The translations under genes were made by a program, and so were the position numbers. From Populus alba (Eukaryota > Streptophyta > Magnoliopsida > Malpighiales > Salicaceae), in contig NC_133300.1 in NCBI RefSeq assembly GCF_005239225.2, forward strand, positions 14,599,875 to 14,663,874: a DNA stretch of 64,000 nt, written 5' to 3'. The notes below the pieces were generated by a model, which ran no database searches, was not told the origin of the DNA, and saw only the letters and a list, made by a program, of their open reading frames with translations. Below, piece after piece: positions 27,601 through 38,941 of the stretch (positions within the stretch are counted from its first letter, which is position 1; every line of letters starts with the position of its first letter).

Positions 27601-27737
27601 AAAACTGATGTTAATTTGCTGATCTGGCTGCCCTGTTGCTTACCTGCAGATGGGAAGAGGTTGGAGGAGACTCATTAATGAAATTTCCAAGAGTTGAAGC
27701 ACCAAAGGGGCTACACATTAGGGTCTCATCTCACTAA
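24608..27737 (+). CDS. CYP85A: CYP85A brassinosteroid C-6 oxidase, exon 6 broken
   Basis: CYP85A cytochromes P450 oxidise C-6 of 6-deoxo-brassinosteroids such as 6-deoxocastasterone to castasterone, at the ER membrane. Nine exons are visible: 24608-24798, 25320-25641, 25743-25892, 25985-26230, 26338-26424, 26526-26608, 27199-27305, 27433-27557 and 27650-27737. Seen in translation: an N-terminal membrane anchor, the GLPPGTMGWPVFGET proline-rich hinge, YSGYETVSTT of helix I, ETSR of helix K and the haem loop FGGGTRQCPG in exon 8. Exon 6 is odd. Where the family has RKTT..MELN, this copy has about four extra bases and reads RKELLKEMELK then TAG. The stop survives splicing at 26608 because TA joins G. 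As given, the product ends near residue 359 of ~464, before the haem cysteine. The other eight exons are open and highly conserved, so this is a young pseudogene or an assembly error. Confidence 0.9.
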
Positions 27738-28183
27738 CTAGTAATAACCTATGCATGTACAGAAGAGAGAGAGAGAGAGAGATAGCATATCAGAACTGAT
27801 AATGATGTTCTAACATGTTAGAAAGTGAATGACATCGAGCTAGTTTTTCCATTTTTGGCTATATTGTTATCGTGTTCATTTTCCATTTCCATTTCCTTTT
27901 TCTCCCTTCCCGTCTTCAATCATGTGATGGGATACAAATCATAGAGCTAATCAAGCAATGCCATCATGTTTTCTCAAGAAATAAACAAAAACACATTGCC
28001 GCTAAATGACACTATCCAACTATAAAGTTAGATGCTGTATATATTACTGTTGATTCTGAGAAATAAATGGAAGAACACGAGTATATTATTGTCCAGTTAA
28101 GATGAGGTAACAAGCTTTTTACAGAAGACCGATATTTCAGATAACATGGCATCTAGCGATTATGGGCTAAAACGATCAAAATT
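27738..28183. other. 3' flank of CYP85A, no other gene
   Basis: The 3'UTR probably runs past the GA run at 27765-27782. No coding feature is seen. Confidence 0.5.
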
Positions 28184-28285
28184 CTAGGGGTGCTTGATGG
28201 GCTTAGGAAACATCTTGAGCTGATTAGCCATGTTGATACCGCTGGGAGCTTTTCCTATTTGCTTCACAGATGAATTAAAATCTTT
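28184..28285 (-). pseudogene. Exon-like fragment, unidentified protein C-terminus
   Basis: Read on the minus strand, an AG acceptor at 28286-28287 is followed by 33 codons and a TAG stop at 28184-28186. The peptide includes GKAPSGINMANQLKMF and looks like conserved protein sequence rather than translated noise. I do not recognise the family and found no partner exons. It may be a stranded terminal exon or a chance frame. Confidence 0.3.
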
Positions 28286-29165
28286 CTAGTGTTGAAATGC
28301 TTCTTTTCTTGTACAAGACGGAATAAGAATTAATGTTCTAAGTCTTTATTGGACAAAGATTAGGTCTAAAAAATAGTATTTAGAAGAGGCATTCACTGTA
28401 ATTCTTTTACCTGCCACCTTAATGGTGAAAGCTAGTATGATGACCGGAGAAATGAAGAAAAAGTGGAAAACTAGCACCATTACTGTTTGGATTCTGAACA
28501 TTTGGTCCTTGAAATATAATGAAAGCTTCCCATATGTGCTTGCCTAGAAAGATGGAAGCTCTTGCAACTTCTCATGTGTGCTTGGTGATCTTTTCTCACA
28601 AATCTTCTCTTCCATAATGTGAGTAAAATTCAATCCTCGGATCATATGTGATATGGTTTTAGATGACACTAATTATTGTTTAAGCTCTAACCCAGAAGGT
28701 AAACTAGAGGATTTGGTTAAAAATCAAATAGTAGTGTCATCAAATCTAGAACAATCCATTTTGATCGTCCTTGTGTGGAAGGGCAAGATCTTGGCCCATA
28801 AAACAACGGTAAGTCATTCTTTTATATATGTGGGCTTGAAATGTCTTTAAGTAGTTTAATGGACTTTCTAATTCATTTGACATCTCTCTGCAGTCTGCCC
28901 ATCTAAAATCTACTCTGCATAACCATACATTTTCAATTATTTTGACTAGGTATGAGCATTTATTTCCTTATTATTTTTATTTTTGATGTTTTTATTATCT
29001 ATTTTGTTGTGTATTTTTATGCATAACTCATGCTCTTTGTTAAGCTTTAGGTTTATAATCTTTTTTTGTTAAAAAAGAAAAAAAACCAGCTTTGGAGTTT
29101 TCTATTGGTTATAGTGAGACATGTAGGATAATATTTAATTACTCTTGAAATTTGTTTAATAAGTG
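28286..29165. other. Intergenic, no supported gene
   Basis: The plus-strand frame at 28653-28850 has no recognised domain. Nothing else is seen. Confidence 0.45.
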
Positions 29166-29985
29166 AACACGAGAGCTTGTTTGGCTACATGTTGCGGCTA
29201 TGTTTTAATTAAAACATAGTTTGCAGTCGTTTGATTAAAGAAAAAAGTGAGATAGTGTTCACTAGGTTCCACTTCTTTTCTGCGTTGGAAATGTAGTATT
29301 TGAAAAGCAAGGATTCCTTATTTTGTTTTAACTGTTTACGTTAATTGTACTGTTCAATAAACAATGCAATTAACATGAACAGTGTATAGTAATGCACTGT
29401 TCATGTGAACAGTGCAAGAGAATTGCACTGTCCATTTAAAAATAGTGAACGGTGCAATTCTCTTGCACTATTCACTTGCATTCCGTGATTTTTTTTTAGT
29501 GTGTTAATTTTTTTAATATTTTTTAAAATAAAAAAAAAAACTAGTTTAGACTGAATTTTATACATGATAATATTTTGTCTAATTTTTATTACACGCTAAA
29601 AAAAATTATGAAAAACTATACTTCTTGTTGGATATATTTCATACGTAATGGAATTATAGATGGTTTCATGGAATAATAAAAATATTTTATAGAAAATATG
29701 ATTTTTTTTTCATGATATAATAGCAATAGTTAAATCCATAATATTTAAATTAAAAAATCATCAATATTAATAAATATTTTTAAAATTATTTTATAACCTC
29801 AATTTTAAAAAGCATTATTAACCAAACACATTAAACTACTTTTTCTTCAACCTTAATTTCAACCACAGTTTTAACCAAACACCTATTTTTTTCAAACCAA
29901 CCTCAACTAAAAATAATTTTTATAAAATAACTTTTTTCAAACCACAACCACAACAGTTACAGCAATACCAAACACACACTAAGTT
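29166..29985. mobile_element. MITE-like element, copy A (~0.8 kb)
   Basis: The left end has TTGTTTGGCTACATGTTGCGG. The right end, read in complement, has GTTTGGTATTGCTGTAACTG, so the ends are imperfect inverted repeats. The right 150 bp is nearly identical to that of copy B at 34427-35245 (AACCAAACACATTAAACTAC and following). Copy A also holds an inverted repeat with arms around 29406-29433 and 29447-29478 built on GTGCAAGAGAATTGCAC. There is no coding capacity. Exact termini and target duplication are not resolved. Confidence 0.65.
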
Positions 29986-30228
29986 GTTAGACTAGTTTTG
30001 AAGTATAAGACTAAAATCTTAATTTAGCTTCCTGAAAATAATTACTCTTTTTTCTCTTTATCTCTCTTCTCTCTAAGTCCATCCCTTCCTCTCATCTTCT
30101 CCATCATATTCTCCTCTCCCTAGCAATAACTTCATAAACTTCCCATTTACTTCAATCAAACCACATCAAAATTTGAGTACAACAAAAACACGATTGAAGA
30201 CGAGAAAGACACAGCACAAGAGACGTAC

Positions 30229-30333
30229 CAGAAATGTGACAGGATCCTTCTCAGTGGGGCCAATACAAGGCTTCTTTAAATCAAACAAACACAAATGAAT
30301 AAGTGTGAACGGTAATGATATCCTGCAGCTCCC
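30229..30333 (-). pseudogene. Exon-like fragment (weak)
   Basis: On the minus strand an ACAG acceptor and a CTG/GTACGT donor bracket 105 bp that contain FDLKKPCIGPTEKDPVTF. I do not know the family. It does not match the expected next exon of PER1, whose fragments lie just upstream on the same strand. Confidence 0.25.
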
Positions 30334-30403
30334 CTGTAAGTTTAAACAAAGGTCTATTATTGTACCTTGTAGAGTAGGAAGATTAGAAGACAAAAACAAT
30401 TAC

Positions 30404-32025
30404 TGTAATCCAGGTTGTAGAAGTTCAGATATAAGATATGTGTAGTAACAAATGCAATTATTGGAGCAGAGACCATGACCCTGGCAGCCTCATCTCTCAT
30501 GTTGAAAGCTCGTAGTATTGCTAGAATAGGGGAAAACCCTAGGCTACGATTGTTTGTAGGAAACTGAATTCCTTTTGGAAAGTGAATTTCGGGGAAAGTG
30601 AATTCCTGAAAAGTGAATTCCAGGAAAATATTTTCCGATGTTTGGTAGTGTTATGGAAAATGAACTGGAAAACATTTTCCAGTGTTTGGTTATGTCATGG
30701 AAAATGAGCTGGAAAATAACTTATTAATATTTTTATTTTTCTCAAGTTTTATTAAAATAATGAGGAACAAATCTTACAAATTAAAAAGTTGAATAAGAAT
30801 GAAATTTGAAAAAAAATATATATAATTTCATAAATTATCTCAAATAAAACAAATAATAATCAAAATAATAGGGATCAAATTCTAAAAAATTAAAACAAAA
30901 ATGAAAAATGAAGAAATTAAAATAATAATAATCAACATTTCATAAATTATTTCAAATAAAATAAGTAACAATCAAAAGAATGAGGATCAAATTTGATAAA
31001 TAAAAAATTTCAATAAAAAAAATGATAAGAAAAAAGCAAATAGCAATTATAAAAATAAGGACCAAAGTTAATATAAAAATAAAATTTAAGAGATGAAATT
31101 GAAAAAAAATATTCAAAACAAAATATATATAGCAATCAAAAGTTTGAGGATCAAATTTTGATATAATCAGCAAATAATGACATTTCTAAATTTTTCACAA
31201 CTTCCGGAAAGTGTTTTCCCCTCAAATTTTTTCAGGAAAACACTTTCCTGAAAACCAAGCCAAATTTTTCTTTTACTGGAAAGTGTTTTCCATTGACCAA
31301 CTTTCCTACTGGCAAACAAACACAAGAAAGTTTGGAAAGTGCTTTCCCGGAAACCACTTTTCGGAAAACAAACACGGCTAAAAGGAAAACACTTTCCTGA
31401 AAACCAAGTCAATTTTTTTTTGACTAAAATTGACTGGAAAGTGTTTTCCGTTGACCGGAAAGTGTTTTCCGCTGACCGGAAATTGTTTTCCGTTGACCAA
31501 CTTTTCTAATGACAAACAAACACAGGAAAGTTTGGAAAATGATTTCCCGGAAACTACTTTCCGGGAAACAAACAAGGCCCTAGTAACGCCACAGCAGATG
31601 AACAATCTAGTTTCTCGGTCAACTCAACATCTCTGCAATAAATTAAATTTGAAAATCACCCACCAGACAGGAGGACAAAACAGAAAACGCAATAAAATAT
31701 ATCTAAATAGAAAGGCATATGTAGATCTGACATTGTCACATTACAGCTAAAACCAATGTTTGCTGCCAAGAATTAGCAGATTCAACATCTTTTTATTACA
31801 ATGTAATTGATCGGGTAATATTGCTCACCGACTGTGGAAAACAGCACTCCAGAACCACGAGTTCATCGATAGAATTCCATAGATGGGCCACAAGCCAGTA
31901 TATTCATAGTAAGTCTTCTTACTTGGTGTCAGTTGCAACTTATAGTATCTTAGGATGAAAAAGGATACCCAACCATGAAACTGAATGGCAAGATTGAGTG
32001 CAGAGAGAGCAACAGAAACAGGTTC
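30404..32025 (-). pseudogene. PER1-like (PGAP3) gene fragment split by an element
   Basis: PER1/PGAP3 proteins remodel GPI-anchor lipids in the ER/Golgi. Two minus-strand exons are seen. Exon A, 32025 to 31829, encodes EPVSVALSALNLAIQFHGW, then a YYEYTGLW stretch and SMNSWFWSAVFHSR. Exon B starts at 31632 (RDVELTEKLDCSSAVALLG), is interrupted at 31577-30543 by an inserted element, and resumes as FSPILAILRAFNMRDEAARV to THILYLNFYNLDY, ending at a GT donor at 30404. Removing the insert and one copy of the duplicated CCCTAG gives a continuous frame. No signal peptide or cysteine-rich N-terminal exons, and no WWSFVRDD-type C-terminal exon, are found nearby. So this is a truncated copy, perhaps a transposon-captured fragment. 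Both exon reading frames are otherwise open. Confidence 0.85.
30543..31577. mobile_element. 1.03 kb inverted-repeat element inserted in PER1 exon
   Basis: The element is flanked by CCCTAG at 30537-30542 and 31578-31583 (5-6 bp target duplication). Its ends are inverted: GCTACGATTGTTTG on the left and, in complement, GCCTTGTTTGTTTCC on the right. Both ends continue into GGAAAGTG/GGAAAAC-rich subterminal repeats. The right terminal segment is duplicated in tandem (31200-31380 and 31385-31577) and includes three to four copies of an 18-20 bp word, GGAAAGTGTTTTCCGTTGAC. The centre is A-rich and non-coding. The superfamily is unclear: hAT-like subterminal style, but the duplication is not 8 bp. 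Confidence 0.8.
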
Positions 32026-34426
32026 CTGAGAACACAAAAAAAGTATCAATTTAAGATGGGTGATTGAAATATGGGGAAATCTATTTTCCTTCCAATCTTG
32101 AGCTCTTATTTGGATCCAACTCATTAACTATGAGAAGATTTGTTTTCCTTCCAATCTTAATTGATCTCCAATTTCTGTTTTTCTTTATATTTTGTGGGTT
32201 TTTGCATTTTTTTTATTGTGTTATAATTAATTTGCAACTCTGTTTTTGCTTGTATTTTAACTAGAATTCAATCATGTCTTGGTCATGTAAATGGGAACAA
32301 GTTTTTGAACAACAAAAACGGGATTTGCTTCTTGGTTTTACTGGTTTCTTAACAATAGAAATAGATTGAATTGAACCGAAACCAATCGGTTTGAACCGGT
32401 TTCAACATTAAATTTTTAAAAATAATAATGTTGGTTTAGTTGATTTTTTTCATGTGAAAACCAAACTAAATCGAAAATGATCACCCCTACCTATAATGTT
32501 TATATACTAGTTATTTACCTAAACTCACATGGTAAAAAACTACCAAAACTTAAAAGTAATGATCTAAGACCTAGCCCCTACAACGAGGCCGTATCCTTAC
32601 TTTTAAAATATAGATGTCGGACTCGAGAGGATGGTAAATATTAAGTTGAAAATTTAACTCACTTACTTTGATTGTGTTGAAAATAAACCCAAAAACCTTC
32701 ACTAGCTCACACTCATTGATTTTATATGAGATCATGTTGAACTAATCCAAACTTACCCATATATCAAAAAGAGATACAAAAATAGCCTCACACAAATTAA
32801 TCTTAGATATAAGATCGTTTATCCTTAAAAGAAAAGGCCTAATTAGAATTTATAATCTTGAATTGATTTTGAGTTACAAGAAGAAAACAAAAATACAGAC
32901 CAAACATCATTATTGATTAAGTCGTACACATATTCAACACAATTCAAAAATAAATAGAATGTTTAAGGGTTCATAAATGATTATTGGAAACTGCTGGATT
33001 TTGTCCAGATACCGGTGGAACTGAAATGGACAGTGTCGGTGTGTGACAGCATTGCCATGATTGTGGCACGTAGGTCTATACACCGGTTGGAGAGATGGCT
33101 AACTGGATCAGGTGCTATGCTCTCTCCTCTTCACTTTTATATTGGCGATGCAATCCACAACCATTGGAGAGGGGAGGTCAAGCTATGAAATAGTTTGGCT
33201 AGCTTTCCTTCTTATTTTCCCTCTCCACCGTGTTCTCTCTCTCATTTTTCTTTCAAATGCTACTACGACTTCTATTGTTTAGGTTGCTTTAGTGGACGAC
33301 AAGAAGGAATGTGATTTGGTTTATGGAATCATGGAAAGAGAGGTTATCGTTGATCAATGGCGGTTAAGTTGTGATCAGGTGGAAGAGATAGTGTGTTCAG
33401 GTAGAGGAGATGGAAGTTGGTGGTTATGAGTGTAAGAACAACTATTAGTTCCCTAATCTATTAGTGAGAGTGATTCTAGTAGGAGTAGGCTACGAAAACC
33501 AGGGGATTCAGAAGTTAGGAACACATTCTGAAGTTGTCACTAATCTATGGCAGTTAATATGCAAATAATTTTAGGGGATCTGAAATTGGGGTATGACCTT
33601 TAAAATTATAAACGTGTAAGTATGTAAGAATGCTTGAATGTGTGCATGTGATTGAAACCTCATAGTTATAGGTTTTGAATTCAGAAGTTAGGAACACATT
33701 GAAAAAAAAAAAGCATAATATATTTATTGAAATGAAAGGTGGGGTGATGTTAAATTTAGAAGGAGTGCATGCCTTACCAGACTTAAAAGCCACACATTCT
33801 TTTGTTTCTTATAAAGTTTTAAATTAAATATATTGATAGGTAGATTGAGTAGAGGATTAGCTTTTAGTACTTCTATAGAGAAAAACATAGAAATTGATGA
33901 TCTATATGAGAGGTGTATTGTGTTGATTAAGGACCATGAATTAAAGTTTCACTATATATTTTTCATTACCTTTGTTTTCGAGTTAATTAGTAATTTTTTT
34001 CTCTCATATAGAAACTCCGATAATTTATGTGTGCGCGCGCGTGTGTTTTTTCTAATCTCTCTTGTATTTAGAACACACTTTATAATAATATGTTCCCTCA
34101 TTCTAATCCCTCATCTCGATCATCTCTTTATCTCCTTGTATTTATAACTTTTAATTTTTTAATATTTTTATTTTTTTATCATATAGTTGTGGTTTACGAT
34201 AACTCAAGCTCTTATCTTTATTTTAGCCCATCTTTTCCTTGATCATCATTTTGCTTTCCATTTTTTTTAGCTTTTAATTTTTAAAAAATATATTGGAAAA
34301 TAAAAGGTAAAAAAGGGCTCCAACAAACCATAAAATTTCAACAAAATTCCATTAAAATGGTGGACCTTTGGAATCATGTCATTGTCTAAGCCTACTATTA
34401 TAGACGTAGGCTAGACAAATCTATAG
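32026..34426. other. Intergenic, no supported gene
   Basis: A short repeat rich in AACCGAAACC/CGGTTTGAACCGG lies at 32355-32480, with a relative at 53420-53700. A more GC-balanced patch at 33000-33480 has no exon I can defend. The rest is AT-rich. Confidence 0.45.
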
Positions 34427-35245
34427 TAGGTGTTTGTTTCCGCTGTTGCGGTTGCTTTTAAAGAAAACCGCAGCTGTTAAGCGTTTGGTAATATAAAAAC
34501 CATGCTAACTGTTCATGTGGGGCCGACTAAAATAAATTAAAACCGCAGGTTTGCGGAAAGCAGCTCTCAGCTGCTTTCCGCAAAGGCGCAAACATGTGGA
34601 ACGCAGTGGAGAGTTTTCACTCTCCACTGTTCAGTAACATGAACAGTGGAGAGTGAACTCCACTGTTCATGTTACTTTTCATTGCTTTTTTAAAAATTAT
34701 AATGACGTAGCATTTGTGAAATTTGATCGCAATTCCAATTATGTTATTGCCGGGTCTGGCCTAGTTAAAAAAAATTCAGTTTTTATTTTTATTTTAATTG
34801 TGTTCTATTCAAAAAATTAAAAGGAAATCACTTGATGACGTAATAAAAGATTCAGTTTTTGTTGTTGCGTGCTTAAGAAACCATGAAAAATATAATCCTT
34901 GTTGGATAGATTTCGTATGTGATGACATTGCACATAGTGTAATAGAATAATAAAAAAATATTTGATATCAATATTATTTATTTCATGATGTAATAACAGT
35001 AGTTAAATTTACAATATTTAAATTAAAATCATTAATATTAATATATATATTTTTTAATTATTTTATAACCTCAATTTGAAAAGCATTTTTTTTTAACCAA
35101 ACACATTAAACTACTTTTTCTTCGACCTCAATTTCAACCACAGTTTTAACCAAACACCTATTTTTTTCAAACCAACCTCAACTAAAAGTACTTTTTATAA
35201 AACAACTTTTTTCAAACCACAACCACAAAAGCTACCGCAATAGTC
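34427..35245. mobile_element. MITE-like element, copy B (~0.8 kb)
   Basis: It is the sister of copy A at 29166-29985 and shares the right half. The left end GTGTTTGTTTCCGCTGTTGCGG mirrors the right end, whose complement reads ATTGCGGTAGCTTTTGTGG. It contains two perfect hairpins. One has 16-bp arms at 34550-34565 and 34569-34584 (TTTGCGGAAAGCAGCT). The other has 15-bp arms at 34618-34632 and 34641-34655 (CACTCTCCACTGTTC). No coding capacity. Confidence 0.65.
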
Positions 35246-35728
35246 TCTAACTCTCTATGTATATGCAGTTGAACCAACCAATGCGTCTAGGCTGTTAATG
35301 TCAAACACAAAGTTCTAACTTCTCTTTTTAGAAACTTTTTTTTTATAGTTAGAATCAGCTAAAACTCCACTTCTACAAACACATCAAATTCATCAAATCT
35401 ATTGATTGTCTTTATTTTTATATATATAATATACACTATTGTAACTTGATTTATCTTTCCCTTTTAAAATATTTTAGAGTGACACCATAAAGAGCATATA
35501 TTGGGATTTTTATTTATTTATTTATTATCATAAACTATAATTTAGAATCCACACAAAAATGCTCCTATGAAAACTATACATGTATACGTACAAGAAGGTT
35601 TTTTTTTTTTTTTATGTGTTTAATAATAGACTATCTTATTATATATGTATTGAAATGGTGTTTCACATGTCACTTTCGTACGTAAATGCGTTTAGAATTA
35701 TAAAATATTGTCGTAATGATCATATAAA
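35246..35728. other. AT-rich spacer
   Basis: No gene is supported. It ends in the AAA triplet (35726-35728) that forms one side of the CACTA target duplication. Confidence 0.5.
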
Positions 35729-37063
35729 CATTATCAAAAAATCGATAAATACAAACAAGAATACTGAGGAAATATTTCCGTCGGTAAATTTCTGAAGGAT
35801 TTTACCGACGGAAATATTCCCTTGGTATATACCGAGGGAATTATAATGAGGAAAAAAATTAAAACAAAGCAAAAAAAAATGACGTGTTATTTTTTACCAA
35901 TGGAATTACCATAAATTCCGTCGGTAAAATCTATTGATAAATTCATTGGTAAACTGTGAACACTGTTCATCATGTCAATTATAAAGAGATGCACCAACGG
36001 AATTTTCCGTTGGTATTTTCTAAAGAGCTTCAAAACTGTTCACTTTTCAATTGCACTGTTAATTGTTATTCTTTACAAACAAAATCACCGATGGATTGAA
36101 AAGTCGTCGGTGTTATTTGGCGTTTTTTCTAAAAAAAATCAAGTAATTTAAAATTTCCATTTAAATATTACAGATAGAATCACCGATGGATTGAAAAATC
36201 ATTGGTAATTGTTGGCGGTTTCTAAAAACGTTTTACGAAATTGAAAATTTAAATTAAATATTATCAATGGAATTACCAACGAAATAATTAAAAAATATTA
36301 ATATTCAATTATCCGCCGGTAAATTCATCGCTAACGTGCCCCAATAAAAAGCTTGAATCCCTTTATTTCACAAGAGACAGACTCATTTCTTCTTCTTCTT
36401 CTTCTTCACTATATGTAAAAAAAACATAAATATCCATTTCTTTCTCTTCTTTTATCTCCTCATCTCCTTCTCTTTTCCTCCATGCTTAGGTATGTCTTCT
36501 TCTTCTTCTTCTTCTTTATTCTTTTATCCTCTTAGTTTCTTTTTTTAATTAATATGCTTTAAGAAAAAAAATTTCTCTCCTTAGCTTCACTTGCAATTAC
36601 ATTAAGGTAAGATTTTTCTTTTTTCTTCTTTTTTTCATGATTTTTTTCACTATATTTGTTTTTTGTTTTATTTATTTGTTGCAAATTTGTTTGAGTTGAT
36701 TTTCTTATTCTTTTTTCCAAGCATTTTGAGTATATATTATAGAGTGTTGATTTATGTTAATTTAATTATTTTATAATTTATAAAATGAATTTTAAAAAAA
36801 AAAATTGAATAATTACCGACGGAATTACCAATGGAATTTCCGTCAGTATATCCGTCGATAAATCCGTTGGTAATAAAAAAAATATTATTACCGACGCGTC
36901 TATTCTGTCAGTAATTCCGTCAGTAATAATATTTTTTATTACCTACGGATTTACCGATGGAGCATTTTCGTCGGTAATTTTGTTGGTAAATTAATTATCG
37001 ACGGAATATGTGTCTTATGCCGATGGAAAAATTCTATCGGTAAAACTATTAAATCTTGTAGTG
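35729..37063. mobile_element. Non-autonomous CACTA-type element, copy 2
   Basis: The left end is CATTATCAAAAAATCG and the right end TCTTGTAGTG, the latter the exact complement of CACTACAAGA. A 3-bp AAA target duplication is present at 35726-35728 and 37064-37066. Subterminal regions are dense in TCCGTCGGTAA / ACCGACGG words. The element is collinear with the 19080-20546 copy, including the CACAAGAGACA..CTCATTTCTTC core. It has no transposase, so it depends on one elsewhere. Confidence 0.85.
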
Positions 37064-37257
37064 AAAGAAATTAAATTAAATTTAAATCCTGTAAATTAAA
37101 AAGGAAGGATATCGGTTTCTGCTTCTAAAAAAATGTTAGGAAAAAAAAAAAACCTTCGAGTCATATTAATGATCGAACAACACTTTTCGGCTTTTTTTTC
37201 CATGCAAGTGGTGATCACTCCCGCCTCAATTCTATGCACTAGGCAAGATAATTTGTT

Positions 37258-37424
37258 TTGGTAATGTGGGTATTCGGGTTAGCTTGCGCGTACCTCGACT
37301 AATTTCACGAGGCCTGAAATTAACAATTATGTAAGCTTCCAGTGGCCCTGAGATTTGTGAGACTCAAATTGGTGACCTCTAGAAAGCAAATCTAGGACCT
37401 GATTAGTTGAGTTACACTCCTTAT
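37258..37424 (-). mobile_element. SINE, Au-like, minus orientation
   Basis: Read on the minus strand it begins GGAGTGTAACTCAACTAATC (degenerate box A) and continues to a box-B-like AATTTGAGTCTC, then GGGCCACTGGAAGCTTAC. The body ends GGCCTCGTGAAATTAG, TCGAGGTACGCGCAAGCTAA and ACCCACATTACC. The CGAGGTRCGCGCAAGCT block is the hallmark I associate with plant Au-type SINEs. No clear target duplication was delimited. Confidence 0.7.
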
Positions 37425-38941
37425 GATTAGACAAGATAATTATTCAAACTTCTCCTTGTTATGCTTTTAATTACAATGAGTTCTCACAATATGAAAGTAA
37501 AATAAATAAATGTAATAAAAATTTAATTGGATAGATATGAAGACTCTATTTGATTGTTGTAAAGTGAATTCCATGAAAAATCATTCTTAAAAACAAGGAA
37601 AACTTTTTTATATGTTTGATCATATGTTTATATCATGAAAAATAAAATAAAAATTATTTACCGTATTTGATCATTTCATAAAAAATAGTATTTTTTATAG
37701 TTATTGACTTTTTTAAAATAATACTATTCAACATTTTCTCATGTTCGGTACACATTGAAAAACAACAATTTTTTCCACGGTATCCTATTTTTATAATAAA
37801 ATTTATATAATATAATATGTATATATGATTATTGTATAATATAACTTTTTATTCAATATAATGTATTTTCTAGCATATATATATGTAGATTAAAATTAAC
37901 ATTCATAAAGATAAATTATAATCAATGATTAGTATATTATTTAATAAGTTTTGATGTAAACCCTAACATCTTATTTTCTATTTACATGTATACATAAATA
38001 TTAATAATTTACTATTTTCCAATAACATTATATTTTCTTATTAATATATAAAATCATTAAAATGGTGTACCATTTAGAGAATGTCCAAGGATGCGGTGTA
38101 AATTGTGTTTTTAAAAAAATTAATTTTTTTTTGTAAAAATTTAATTTTTTTGTATGTTTTGAATTATTTTGATGCGCTGATCTTAAAAATAATTTTTTAA
38201 AAATAAAAAAAAATATATTATTTTAATATATTTCAGTATGAAAAATACTTTAAAAAACAACTATAACTATATTCTTAAACAGGCTCTTAAGCTCTTTAAA
38301 CATTCCTAAAAGGTATTCCATTCTGTTAAATGTAGAACCTCTCTTATATTTTTTAGAAATTAACTCGGTTTAGCTAGTTTTCCTTCACCTGAAAATGGAA
38401 TTTCTCTTATTCTAAAGTAGACATGAAATATGAAATTCATCTCAAGGAAATGGAGAGATAAAGCAAATAATTAGCACCATCAAACGCGTAAATTAAACCT
38501 TGCTAATGATGAAAGCAACAAAAAGAAAAAACCCGAGTTTCCATACACATGCAACGCAGTTCATCTTTCTAGTGCCACACAATATCCATCTCTCCTCCTC
38601 CTCCTCCTCCTCCTCCTCCGGCATTCACTCCTTATCAAAAGCGGCGGTGCTTTTCCCTGTCGGTGCCTGCATGTCTCTCTGGCTTTTGATTTCCCCCCAT
38701 CCATCTATTCCTTTGCCTGAAAGTTCTTGAAATTATTTATATGATTTTAAATTTTGATTTACGGACGTACCTGATTTACAAAGCGAATTGAACCAAACCT
38801 ATAAGATTGATTAGATCTTGACTTTCCAAGCCTTACGAAAGTTAGACTTGTATATTTTCATAGCAACTTCTCATGCAGTCGATAAATGTTTTTTTTTTTT
38901 TTTACAAGTTGATTTGTTTATAAAATAAATTTTATAAATTT
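37425..38941. other. AT-rich intergenic sequence
   Basis: A dispersed AT-rich repeat lies at 38100-38280. A (CTC)n run at 38590-38617 makes a serine-rich frame (38500-38730) that I do not accept as a gene. Confidence 0.45.

Noticed and set aside
38500..38730. Serine-rich 76-codon frame
   Set aside because: The serine run is a (CTC)n microsatellite; the rest shows no family and no splice context.
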